Assembly (NCBI RefSeq): GCF_003573695.1
Contig: NC_039360.1
Location: 57,889,830 to 57,953,829 of the forward strand
Reading direction: 5' to 3'
Origin: Papaver somniferum
Lineage: Eukaryota > Streptophyta > Magnoliopsida > Ranunculales > Papaveraceae
Length of the DNA: 64,000 nucleotides
Part shown: piece by piece, positions 11,760 to 21,646 of the stretch
How positions within the stretch are numbered: the first letter of the stretch is position 1
Layout of the letters: the number at the start of each line of letters is the position of its first letter
Notes under the pieces: model-generated
The model's database searches: none
What the model was told of the DNA's origin: nothing
The model's input: the letters and a program-made list of their open reading frames with translations, nothing else
Translations under genes and position numbers: made by a program

Positions 11760-12536
11760 GAAGCAGAGGATGGAAAAGATAATGTATGAATGATATTTGT
11801 TGCGACGCTCTCGCAATAAATAAAATTCTCAAAAATACATTTTATTGAATGACAAAATTGAGATTGCGAAATGCAAATACGATATGATGATATGCGAGAA
11901 TCTCGCAGAGATAATGAATTCTACAAAAGACAATCAGAGAACAATGACAAAAGAGAAAGGGGCGAACCTTTATGGCGTACACCCTAGTTCGCGAATACAA
12001 TTTCGCAAGAGGCAAATGTAAGACCTAAAGTACGTCATCTAAGGGGGTACCTGTTGCATGGCTCAGGGAAAGGCTACACCGCCACCGGAACCTGAGTCAT
12101 GGAGATTTGGGGTCAATAAAGCCCATCCGGGAGAGGCACCTTGGATTCTCAGCTTAAGCATATGACTTAGGTTGGGCGACTAATGTAATAAAGGCTCTCC
12201 CAAGGAGTGCAGAATCTGATCAAGGCGCCGAGGTACACGGTTGAGTCAAGAGTGCCAGGGGCGTCTGGAGCGTACCTTGCCATTCTTGACAAGTCTTGGC
12301 TTATACTGCACTCGGCCCGAAGAAAACCCCACTTAGGGTGCAGTCTCGTAACCATAAACCCTATAGGTAAAAGGGATAAGAGACTGCGAAAACAACGGGT
12401 TGTTGTTAAGACTGGATGGGAGGATCTAACCTTGTATAGTAGAAGTACGCCTCCTTGAAGGGGAAACCAGGGGGGAGATAAGGGCGGCACCCTCCATTAG
12501 GGAGCTGGTAAGTGTCTTAAGACGCAAATGTCATGA
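11760..12536 (+). other. Spacer of element A with a GC-richer block
   Basis: This lies between the protease and the tandem repeats. 12035-12536 is distinctly richer in G and C than the rest of the element and matches 56145-56620 of element B closely, with small indels. ORFs in both directions are short and not preserved between copies, so I treat it as noncoding. It occupies the place where RT and integrase would be expected. Confidence 0.6.
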
Positions 12537-12810
12537 GGATTTTTACTCGCAAGGGTATTAAGGCTTGTCATATTTTTGCAACAATCCTGAAGAGGCAATA
12601 ATACTAAAGAAAAAGATAAGACGAGATCAATGGGTTTTCGCATGAAAGTGCGAAGACGTCCTGCGATTTCGTCGCAAGACGGCAATGTAAGGCCTGTCAT
12701 ATTGTCGCAACATTCCTGAAGAGGCCATAATACAAAAGAAAAAGTTAAGGCAAGATCGATGGGTTTTTGCATGAAAGTGCAAGGACGTCCTGCGATTTTG
12801 TCGCAATGAC
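12537..12810 (+). repeat. Two-unit tandem repeat in element A spacer
   Basis: Units at 12537-12683 and 12684-12810 share TCATATT.TGCAACA, TCCTGAAGAGGC, GGGTTTT.GCATGAAAGTGC and GACGTCCTGCGAT. The second unit lacks ~30 bp present in element B. Tat-lineage elements often carry tandem repeats near the 3' end. Confidence 0.8.
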
Positions 12811-13123
12811 AAGAGGTGGCATAATAAGACCTTTAACTAGGAAGGAAAAATAAGACCACACATGGATGAGATTTTGAAAAGAATCAAAATTCACTTTGCA
12901 TATGATTGCGAAATTATACATAAATAACTGCGAAGTTGAGGCACAAAATAAGAAAAATTTGCAAAATCTCTCATTTGGATACAAATAACAGAGGCAAGTA
13001 TGGGAATGAATGAAATTAGAAAATTTTATTTGTCTCCACATGATAGATTTACGCAAAAATTAAAAAATTAATGATTATGTTGATTAACCATATTGCAAGG
13101 AAGAATTGTTTAATGAATGCAGG

Positions 13124-15937
13124 TCAAAATGAAAGAAACTCATATATTAAGGAATATGGAGAACCAAAAGAATTCGCAAATATACAGAAAGAAGGAATAA
13201 ATGTACAAGTATTACAGAAGATTAAAGAAACAAACAAAGACCACTTCTTAGTTGATCCTTCATCATCTTCATCAGACTTGTTCCCTTCTTCGTCTGCATC
13301 AGAACTTTTATCTCCATCAGAACCTTCATCACCATCAGATTCTTCATCATCAGCTTCGCTATCAGAAATGGTCAGACTAGGAATGTTCTTTGGGATCTCC
13401 TCCAAGAGACAAGGATAATCAGAGTGAGGAATACTATGGTCATCACAAACTATTTGAATAGTTTGATTGCGAAAATGCAGAGCATCGTTCTTAAGTTCGC
13501 AACAGTGATCTTGATTTGATTCTTTAATCTAGAATACTTATCATTGCGAGAAGAAAGATTCTTTGCGAGTTCCTCTTTTTCTGCTTCAAGTTCCTCAATT
13601 CTTTCGCGATATCTACTTTCAGAATCTTTGAGCAAAAGGCAATCAATTAATAACTTGATGAAAATTCATAAGAAACAAAAGATTAGTGAGGAAAAACAGT
13701 TAATAACCTTCTCTGTCAGAAATCATATCTCTAATCAAAGTTGTATGCTCAACTTGGAGACTAACATTTACACCTAAATCTTTTCTGGCATCGTCTAAGA
13801 TTTTCGCAGCCCAAGCGAATTCATCCTCATTATTTATAAGGAGACGAGAACTAATTTGGTTTTCTCTTTCGCAGAGCTCGGTATTCTTGCGGTTAGCTTC
13901 ATCTCGTTCAAGTTGAACTTCAAGAAGGGTCTCTTGGAATTTAGCCAAAGCCTTAACACCTTGATCAGAGATGCGATCCTTATCATCTATGAGACCGCTA
14001 ATTATGGTTCTTAGCTCATTGATTTTCTCTTTAGAATTAAAAAAGAAACGCTTAAATCGGTTGGCTAAACCTAAACTAGATCTATGGTCAATCTCTAAGA
14101 GGCGAAATTTGGATCTCAGTTCATTCAGAGAAAGAGATGAAATTTATCATTTGAGAAACTATTTAAAGATTTATTAAGACGCTCAAGAAGGGTATCATTA
14201 TCCAAGGCATTAGGAAATGAACGAAGAATGGTAGCTTCATCAGAAAGACCATAAATGTCTGCAAAAAGGATCAATCAAATAAGATAAAACAACAGGATGA
14301 ATGAATGAAGGGAAAGGAGAAAAATAACATACCATAGAGTTGATTATTAGTTTGCTGAAGACTAGAGATTTTATTCTTGTACGAAGAAGAATCAATTTCT
14401 AGTTGTTTTTTCTTCTCACGAAGACCTTTGACTTTAATTTCCAATTCCTCATTCTTTGCACGAAATTGAAGATTCTTCTTTTCAAGAATTTCGCGTCTCC
14501 TCTCCAGATCTGAGGCAACAGCGAAAGAAGCTTTTCCAGCATGCAAGAAAATGTAAAAAGTATTAAAATAGAAAGAGATTTTGAGTTACAGTAATGAAGA
14601 AGTAAAAAGACGAAAGCATGCCATACTATTAAGAGAATGCAGGAAGTTAGGAGTAACCGATCTAGAAACTCCGCGAAGAGAGTTATCACCATCCAGTAAA
14701 GGAACATCGCAAATCGTAGCGAGAGATTTGCAGGTATTAGCGAATTGATTATCTCCCATTCCTTGCCAAGAATCAGAAAAGAGGCCAGAGAGCTTAGCCA
14801 TAGAAGATTCAGATGGAGAATCTTCATTTGCAGCAAGGTCATCATTATCCTCATCATCCTCATCACTCTAGGAGTTTTCATGAGAATGAATATTTGAAGG
14901 AGAGGAAGAACGAATTTTTCTCTTCTTTGAAGGAGGAGAAGTTGGTTTTTCCTGCGAAGAGCACCTTTGCCTTTATCACCAGTCTTCGCAACATTGGAAG
15001 GCTCTTCTATTTCAGCAATAATCTTCACACACAGATAGAAATAAGAAATAGAGGCAACAGTATATTGTTTAAAATCATAAGAGAATAGTTCTTACCTCAT
15101 CTGTGTATGAGCGAAGAGCTAACAAGGTACTAGCCTTCCCAGTCCTGTGATAGCTATCTTTCAGTTTCTGGATCTGTAAAATGTCGCAAGAATCAGCGAA
15201 CAAAAGAATAAAGACAAATAAAGAAATATAAAGTGGGTGAAACTGGAAGAGACATACCTCTTTCTCCTTCTCGGGCCAAGAGAATACCCAAAGTTGATAA
15301 GAAGCGAGATTATCAGGAAGAACATTTGACCCAGCAATGTAAGGTCCTTTCAGCATCAAGGCAAAAACACACCATTTATCATCTTTGGATTGGCGAGGAG
15401 TTGTGTGCTTACCAGAGTGCCAATCAATGTCTTGCATGAGTATTTTATCTTCATCAATATGATCTTTCCTTTTCAAGCGAATACCCCAGCGAGTATTCTC
15501 TTTCTTCATGGATATTAATTCATAGTTTTCGAAGAAATTCGCTGTATATTTCTCAGCGACTATCTCTAGATCTACGAATTTAGGATCCCTAAGATCTTTG
15601 GAATAAAGAGATCCTTTACCAGCACCACGGTTAGCGAACTCCAGTATCAGACGGATGCAATCCCCACTCAATTGGAAGATAGCTCGTGAAAATCCCGAGT
15701 GAGCGAGAATTTCATAGAACAGAGGAATATCTGGGTCATAAAGGGGAATGGGGAGACCTACGAGAATTTGACCTAGCGAAACTATGATTGATTGATCATC
15801 GCAATGTTGATCAGAGAAAAGTTTGATAGAAAGAATTGACTTGGCACTTTCACCAGGAATGGTAGAAAGTGTGAAACAGCAAGATCTTTTTGGACGTCTT
15901 TTAAGTTTTTCTCATGTTTGTGGCCACTTGGAGGCAT
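13124..15937 (-). pseudogene. Six-exon antisense gene (aORF) of Tat element A, decayed
   Basis: It is read right to left, opposite to gag. Exons by comparison with B and C: 15937-15258, 15173-15096, 15022-~14628, 14540-14333, 14258-13708, 13625 onward. Introns are 73-84 nt with GT-AG ends. Exon 1 encodes a globular domain (SGDCIRLILEFANRGAGKG, ISMKKENTRWGIR) that recalls plant 'gypsy-type transposon protein' domains (Transposase_28-like, from memory). Later exons encode coiled coils (LERRREILEKKNLQFRAKNE, IEELEAEKEELAKNL) and an acidic Asp/Glu/Ser tail. Damage: frameshifts in exons 1 and 5, intron 3 acceptor AG changed to AT (14541-14542), intron 3 donor altered, and the stop converted to TGG, so the frame runs on to 13124. 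Confidence 0.82.
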
Positions 15938-16094
15938 ATCTGAATATAGAGTATGGGAATGGATAAAAAGTAAGAAGATTGAAGAGGGAAGAATTACAGT
16001 AGCTGAACTTACGGAAGAACAATAGAGTTGCAGAGATGAGAGAATAAAAAGAGAAGAGAAAGTAAAAAGAAAATGGAAAGTAGAGTAAGAAGAA

Positions 16095-16100
16095 TATATA
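16095..16100 (-). promoter_or_regulatory. TATA box of the antisense gene in element A
   Basis: TATATA in the context CTTTATATATTCTTC (minus strand) lies ~160 bp upstream of the antisense ATG. The same box sits at the same distance in B (60185-60190) and C (61212-61217), although the surrounding sequence has diverged. It lies between the antisense gene and the 3' LTR. Confidence 0.65.
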
Positions 16101-16290
16101 AAGAAGATTTTTTTTACTCGAAGAAATAAACACCATTAATGCGAAAAGACGTGAGCGGTTGAAAGCAGCGGTTACAAAAGACGTGTCAAGAAATAGATGG
16201 AAGAAAGAATACGTGTGATAAATGCAGAATATGAAGAGATGAACAGCTGCGGCATTTATCCCTTCATTCTCTACTTCGTAGAGAAGATAT

Positions 16291-16304
16291 GAGAAGAGGC
16301 AAGA
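16291..16304 (+). other. Element A polypurine tract
   Basis: GAGAAGAGGCAAGA lies directly before the 3' LTR start TGTAGG at 16305. It is identical in element B (60381-60394) and, reversed, in C (61015-61028). Confidence 0.85.
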
Positions 16305-16772
16305 TGTAGGATCAGAATCTCGCAGCAATAATGCCTCAACGAAATTATTAACAACACAACACAGCAGTGTCGCAGAATAACTTCAAAAACGAAATAATAA
16401 ACGACGTCAGCTAAATCATGAGAAAAATGTGATGGTCCTGCGGAAATTAGAGAGTTTGCGAGATTAACATTTTTAAGGATGCGAGAATGCCGCAAGTCAT
16501 ATCCGAAAATAAAGGACAGATGAGCTGTCATCCACTATGTAATTCCATATAAATAGCCGCTCAGTTGTAAAGGAAAGGGGAGATCTTTTCTGATTGAGAA
16601 GCAAGTAAATAGGAGAGAGAAAATTTAGAGCAGTGGTTATTCTTGATTCCTTTATCTTTTCTTGTAAGATTGTTCAAAGATTTATCAATAAAATTAAGAT
16701 TGTTAATTTAAAATGAGTTGAATGTTAATAAAATCTTGCGAGGGGTATAGTGTAGGATTTCCTGCAACTGCA
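16305..16772 (+). repeat. Element A 3' LTR
   Basis: The 468-bp LTR ends CAACTGCA (A to G in the terminal block) before the GCCCT duplication. It has the same TATA and AATAAA layout as the 5' LTR. Confidence 0.93.
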
Positions 16773-16777
16773 GCCCT

Positions 16778-17233
16778 TCTCATAATTGTCTTCCTTGTTG
16801 CATCCATTCATTGTGCACACAGAAATAAGGTGAACCTTTTGACATTATGGAACATGTATGTACCAAAACGGAGCATGATACATACATATATATATATATA
16901 TGATTGTTTCTTAGGAAACCCTAGGGATACTCGTATACGTTCCATGTGGGTCAGGTGTACGTGCACTTATGGTTACAACCTTGGTACGAAACCAAAAGAA
17001 TAATGGAGTTAAATTTAGAAGAACTCTTGAAAAACTCAAGAGTCATTCTAAACAAAGGATGACATTCTTAGTTCAAAGGAACATAAGAGAATTGTTGAAA
17101 ATCAAGGCAATCAACAAGAAATTATTCTCAAGAGTGAACGATCAAAAAACACATCACTTAAAGTACTTGAGCAAGGCTCAACAGTTTTATGATCATTATT
17201 TCGTAAAGGACAAAAAATATAAAATATAACAAC
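16778..17233 (-). mobile_element. E2 interior between Tat A and solo LTR B
   Basis: This continues E2: 16778-16811 is the 5' end of the small ORF, and the rest corresponds to the post-gag spacer (compare 39260-39490 of E3). A (TA)n tract lies at about 16886-16900. The ORFs on + here have no counterpart in E3 and look spurious. Confidence 0.7.
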
Positions 17234-20110
17234 TGTTAGATAATTGCTCGGTTGAACCCACCAAGCGTTGGTATACCAAGTTTGGTTGTCATATTTTAGT
17301 GAATCAAAACTCATGTTAAGAGTCGCTTGATTATGTACTAGAGTTAAACTTCGTATAGGTTAGATTGAAAGCATTAGGATATGAGACATTACAAGTATTG
17401 CAAAGTATTGAAGATGTGAAGAAGCAAGGAGATACAACGACAACAATCATCCTTCCACTTGAGGTTAGTGATATTTGACTTGAACTGTTTCATTCCCTAG
17501 CGTATCTTTCAAGTCGTGCATATTGAAAACATAACTGTGAAGCATATATGAACTCTAGATAGACATATTATTAAGGAATACAATACGAGGTTTATTGCTT
17601 AACCATTAAACTTTGAAGATAAGACATCGCCATAATCATTTGAATGCTATTGTGATTATGTATGGGTATGAGGTGAGGATTTCATCCTAGGGAACAATGT
17701 TTACATGTGTTCTAAGGAAGTAAGTTCATAAACTTGTTTGTGAACCGAAAAGGAAATTTCCAGGAGTTATTGGTTTTGTTATTAATTGTATATCTTATGA
17801 ACAACCAATATGTGTGATAGAGTATAACCGCTCACAACTTGTTGTGTTCTTGGTAGAACTATTCACAAAGTCCTGACTTTTGTATTGGTATAACTTTTAT
17901 TAGTAAAACCAATCTTAAGTAATCACCTGTGGTATGATCGGATTATGTCTTCCTTGGGGAAAGAGAACCGATCCTAGTAAGGGAAAGGGAACCGATCCTT
18001 GTAAGGGAAAGGGAACCGATCCTAGTAAAGGAAAGGGAACTGATCCTTGTAAGGGAAAGGGAACCGATCCTTGTAAGGGGTGCAGTATATCAAGGGGAAC
18101 CGATCCTTGTATGCGGTGCAGCAAGGTTTATAGCAGAAAGCGGAACCGATCCTATGGACATGTGCAACACATATAAGTTAGATACCATATATATGTGGGG
18201 AACCGATCCTAGTACCTAGTCAACCGAATATTTGGGAAGCTAGTGTGACTATGCGTAGTACTCACATGGAGGTAGAACCGAAACTTGTTTTGGTAGAACC
18301 ATAAACCCGTGATTGTGATTGAATGTTGGTTTGATCAATCATATAGTTCTTGAAAGTCAGATGAACCAATTCTAAACTTGTTTGGAAAGTGTGGAAAATC
18401 GGTTTCAAGGTTGTAAGTGTGAAAGAGAACTTACAAAGTAAAGATGTCGACAAACTTTGAACACGTGCTATGAATGTTTATTTCTATAATTGCTCAAAGA
18501 TATTCCTTAACGGCTAAGGGAAGAGAACCCCAGGTCGAAACACAAGTAAGTTAAGAATCTTTTAATTAAGGTTATTAATTTCACTTTGTAGGGAAATTAC
18601 AGAATTATTAATGTGCATTTACTGATTAGATTTTCCAAGAGATTTCGATTGTTATTTTTGGACAGAGCATTTCCAGGAATTATGGAAACCGAATTGTGCT
18701 TTAATGAATATCTTGAGAATATTTTCGGTTTTGGAAATTCTTTGGTGTCCAAACTTCCTTGTCTATAAATACACGAAGTTTGCCTTTCTAGCAAACTAAT
18801 CCTTTGTAACAACAAACTTCCTATTTTGTCTTTGTTATTGGTGTGGCCGCCTATCGAAGATGAGAGTAATATAATTAGGTGAAATCTCTTACAGTCGCTC
18901 GTTTTAAAGTCTTCTTTGGGATTGAGAAGCTCTAGCGCGACCCGTTAGTGGGAAACTAGATAATTGCGGTTTATCTTTGTTTTCGATTGATTTGATTGAA
19001 TAACTGTGGTTGAAATCTGATTGAACCTAGTTTGTTTATTCTTGAGAATCTTCTCTTCTGATATAAGATTCACTCAAACTAGTTCAGAGTTTCGACAGGG
19101 ATATTTAGACTGTTGTTAGTTCTAAAGACGATCTTGTGATAATCCATTCTTAACAGACTCCGTTCTGTGCGTGATTGATCACAAGAGATTCAAGTGATTG
19201 TGTGCAGGTTTTTATTGAAGATTTAAGAATATTTGAAGACAAAGAAGATATTGAAGATCTGACTTGGGTTTTATAATCTTTCGTGTGCACAATACTTGTT
19301 TGGGTAAAAGAGGATCCAATTAATAATCGGTTTATCCTTGTGGTAGATTGGATTGATTAATTGAGTAGATCGGCATCAACACGGTTCTTCGGATTAAAGG
19401 TGTTGTTGGCTTAATCTTAAACGATTACCTTTGGGTGATTGAACATAATATATATCTAGACCCGATGAAGGAGTTTATGTTGAGATAAACGGAAGAGCCT
19501 TTGTCCGACTCTTATCACTTGGTTGAATAGAGTTGATACCAAACAGATTTCTTGTTCCTTTACTGTTTGGAATATGAACCAAAGGGATTGTTCCAAGTAC
19601 GTGACTTATTCATAAGTCGAGAAATGTTATTCATAAGTCGGAGGCGTGGGAATACAGACGGAACTATGTGAACTATAGGGTTAGTTACTTGGTCTCAACT
19701 ATACGAAGTTAAGTGTAATTTTGTGTGGCGGCTTAATCCTGAGAGTATTCAATTCTGGACTAGGTCCCGGGGTTTTTATGCATTTGCGGTTTCCTCGTTA
19801 ACAAAATCTTGCTGTGTCATTTACTTTTATTTTCCGCATTATAATTGTTTTATTATAATTACACAAACGTTAATTTTTTTATACTTGATAAGCAATCCTA
19901 TTGTTTTTGGTTAAGTCCGAACCTTTATATCAAGTAAAAATACTTCGTTGTTATATTGTCTCGATCTTGTATCCATAGACGATCACACGAAGTGTGAACC
20001 AATTAGTTGTATTGTCTCGACTCAGTCCATAGACAATCATTTTCGGAGAAAGGACTTATAGGTAGGAAAAGTTTTAGCTTGAGGTATATTTGGGTACCCT
20101 CGCCTTTTCA
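17234..20110 (+). mobile_element. Solo LTR of copia family B
   Basis: The 2877-bp LTR runs TGTTAGATAATTGC to CGCCTTTTCA, flanked by a perfect target duplication ACAAC (17229-17233 and 20111-20115), inside E2. Its first ~35 bp resemble the Sirevirus LTR start (TGCTCGGTTGAACCCACC). It shares a conserved block at 19765-19805 with that family (GGTCCCGGGG, GTTTCCTCGTTAACAAAATC). No internal PBS or PPT remains. Confidence 0.92.
17960..18085 (+). repeat. 24-bp minisatellite in solo LTR B
   Basis: About five units carry the core GGGAACCGATCCTTGTAAGG. GAACCGATCC also recurs outside the array, near 18099, 18142 and 18200. The 24-bp period keeps one frame open on each strand, which creates the short repetitive ORFs seen here; I do not regard them as genes. 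Confidence 0.85.
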
Positions 20111-20199
20111 ACAACAACTACTTTCTCAAGACACAAAATCTTCTTGAGAATTATGAACATCCTTCCAAATTACAAGAAGGATGCTACATTGAGAAGTCA

Positions 20200-21579
20200 T
20201 GTTGTTTTTTGATGAGCTTTTTGCTCATCAAGAATATTGACTTCTTCTCTCTTTCCTTCTTGAATATTTTCAGAAAAATCACTAGGATTAGTTGAAAGAG
20301 ATTTAACCCGGGGGGGGGGGGGGGGGGGGAATACCTGAACCTTCCGCTTTCCTTGCCTTTTTGATACTCCGTTTGAGTCTGTTTATACTGATCTTGAGCT
20401 CTGAGACTCGATTACTGATATGAATGAAATCTGGAGCAGACACCTCGGGTTCACTGTCTTCTTTAGAAGGATATAAGGAATTTAGCTTTTCTTTCTTTCT
20501 CCTATGCCTTTTTTCTTCTCATAATAATTTAAAGAGTCAGTTGTCCACCTTCCATTCTTTTTGTCTCAAAATCATAATCTAAAAATGACTCATCACAACA
20601 TTTCTCTTGATTGCGGACACTGCTTTTTACTCCAGCAATATGAGAGACAGGTTTAATTACTTCTTTAGACATCCATGCAAGAATGTTGTGAAGTTTCTCA
20701 TTCCTCAGTCGAAAACGACATCTTCGTTCAAGATGCCCTTTATTTCCGCAATAATAGCAGTTAAAGGATTTTTTTCTTGACTGTTCTCATGCGAGTTAAA
20801 TTTGAAGGAGTACAATCCTTGTTCCCAAAACCGTCGGCTGCTGGTAAGGTTTTTTTACATGAAGAGTTGACATTAGCTTGAACAAAATTGATCTTATCAA
20901 TACTTAGAGTGTCTATTCCCTTATAGCCCAGACCACGTGTATTACGATGTTCATTACATGCTCCAAGCATAGAAGAAAATTTTGTAGAACTAGAATTGAA
21001 TCTCTTCAGATTCTCCTCCAGTGATTTTACCTTATTAAGGGAAGCAGCGAGATCGGTCCCTAAAGATTTTTCTATGGCGAGAAGACTGAGTTCTCTGTCG
21101 TTATAACATTTTTGTTGAGAGTCATATCTTGCTTCTGATTCCGCAAGTCTTTCTTTCAACACAAAGAGATTTCGAAGGAGATTATCGCATTCAGACCTTT
21201 TTGAGCGTAAGTCTTCTTCTCGATCTTTAACGGTAGATTGTAAAAGTTTATATCCATAATCATAAACTTTAAAGAGTTTTCTCATGTTTCTGTTTTCTTG
21301 ACAGAGAGGTGCCAAATATTTTCTCAAGCAATTTGTTGACTTCTTTTCTTTCAAGGCATGGTCAAAGAGCTTGATATATTGAAAGACTTCCTCATCAATA
21401 GTTTTTCCTTCTTCTGAATCACTCTCATCTGAAAGATCATCCAACTGGTCACCAAGACATTTTTCCCAGTTGAAGACAAAGGCAAGTACAGAAGGCTTCT
21501 TAGATGTCTCGGGATTTTGAAACATCTCATAGGAACTCTGATCTGGTGTTGCGCTATCATAGAGATTACTACCATCCAT
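20200..21579 (-). pseudogene. gag: gag pseudogene of Sirevirus-like element E2
   Basis: ATG 21579 starts MDGSNLYD, ~55 bases after the PBS. The frame is open for 272 codons to 20761. It is acidic at first (DQLDDLSDESDSEE), then a long coiled coil (RLAESEARYDSQQK, VKSLEENLKRFNSSSTKFSS), then a GLGYKG motif usual in copia gag. A one-base shift in an A-run near 20765 separates the zinc knuckle CYYCGNKGHLERRC (CX2CX4HX4C, about 20720-20762). A basic, coiled C-terminal part follows, interrupted by a 20-G run at 20310-20329. Copia Gag forms the particle that packages element RNA. No pol follows. Confidence 0.85.
20310..20329. repeat. 20-base G homopolymer
   Basis: An uninterrupted run of 20 G lies in the gag C-terminal region of E2. 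The homologous part of E3 (near 39690) has only AAAGGG. It could be a genuine expansion, a G-quadruplex former, or a sequencing or assembly artefact. Confidence 0.9.
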
Positions 21580-21632
21580 AGAGTCAGATCACTACAAACA
21601 CAGACTTATAAGGTCTTTAAACGTGTTTGCCT

Positions 21633-21644
21633 GCTCTGATACCA
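21633..21644 (-). other. E2 primer binding site (initiator Met tRNA)
   Basis: TGGTATCAGAGC on the minus strand starts two bases after the 5' LTR end (21647). This is the standard initiator-Met primer site of plant copia elements and sets the orientation of E2. Confidence 0.95.
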
Positions 21645-21646
21645 AT

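Larger units (their letters stand above)
7868..16772 (+). mobile_element. Element A: non-autonomous Tat-like Ty3/gypsy retrotransposon
   Basis: The 8905-bp element has two 468-bp LTRs and a perfect 5-bp target duplication GCCCT (7863-7867 and 16773-16777). Order: 5' LTR, PBS, gag, protease, spacer, antisense six-exon gene, PPT, 3' LTR. RT, RNase H and integrase frames are absent. By eye the two LTRs differ at about 19 of 468 positions with no indels, an old but not ancient insertion. It sits inside E2. Element B has the same architecture, so the missing pol domains are a property of the family and not a private deletion. Confidence 0.93.
20116..21646 (-). mobile_element. E2 interior: PBS, gag and post-gag spacer
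   Basis: Read right to left it holds the PBS (21633-21644), a gag pseudogene (21579 to ~20200) and the start of the hairpin-rich spacer (20158-20229). It is colinear with 41037-39590 of E3. Confidence 0.88.

Noticed and set aside
12100..12180. Possible rRNA similarity (CAGCTTAAGCATATGA)
   Set aside because: Resembles the start of large-subunit rRNA over about a dozen bases only; the surrounding sequence does not match and it is repeated in element B's spacer.
13071..13418. Ser-rich + ORF (SSSSSDLFPSSSASE) and its copy at 57273-57533
   Set aside because: Complement of the acidic Asp/Glu/Ser tail of the antisense gene; not independent.
16722..17229. + strand ORFs after Tat A
   Set aside because: They overlap the 3' LTR and E2 noncoding sequence; not conserved in the colinear part of E3.
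17934..18176. Repetitive 80-codon ORF (KGKGTDPCKG repeats) on + and its mirror on -
   Set aside because: Produced by a 24-bp minisatellite inside a solo LTR. The period is divisible by three, so frames stay open on both strands.
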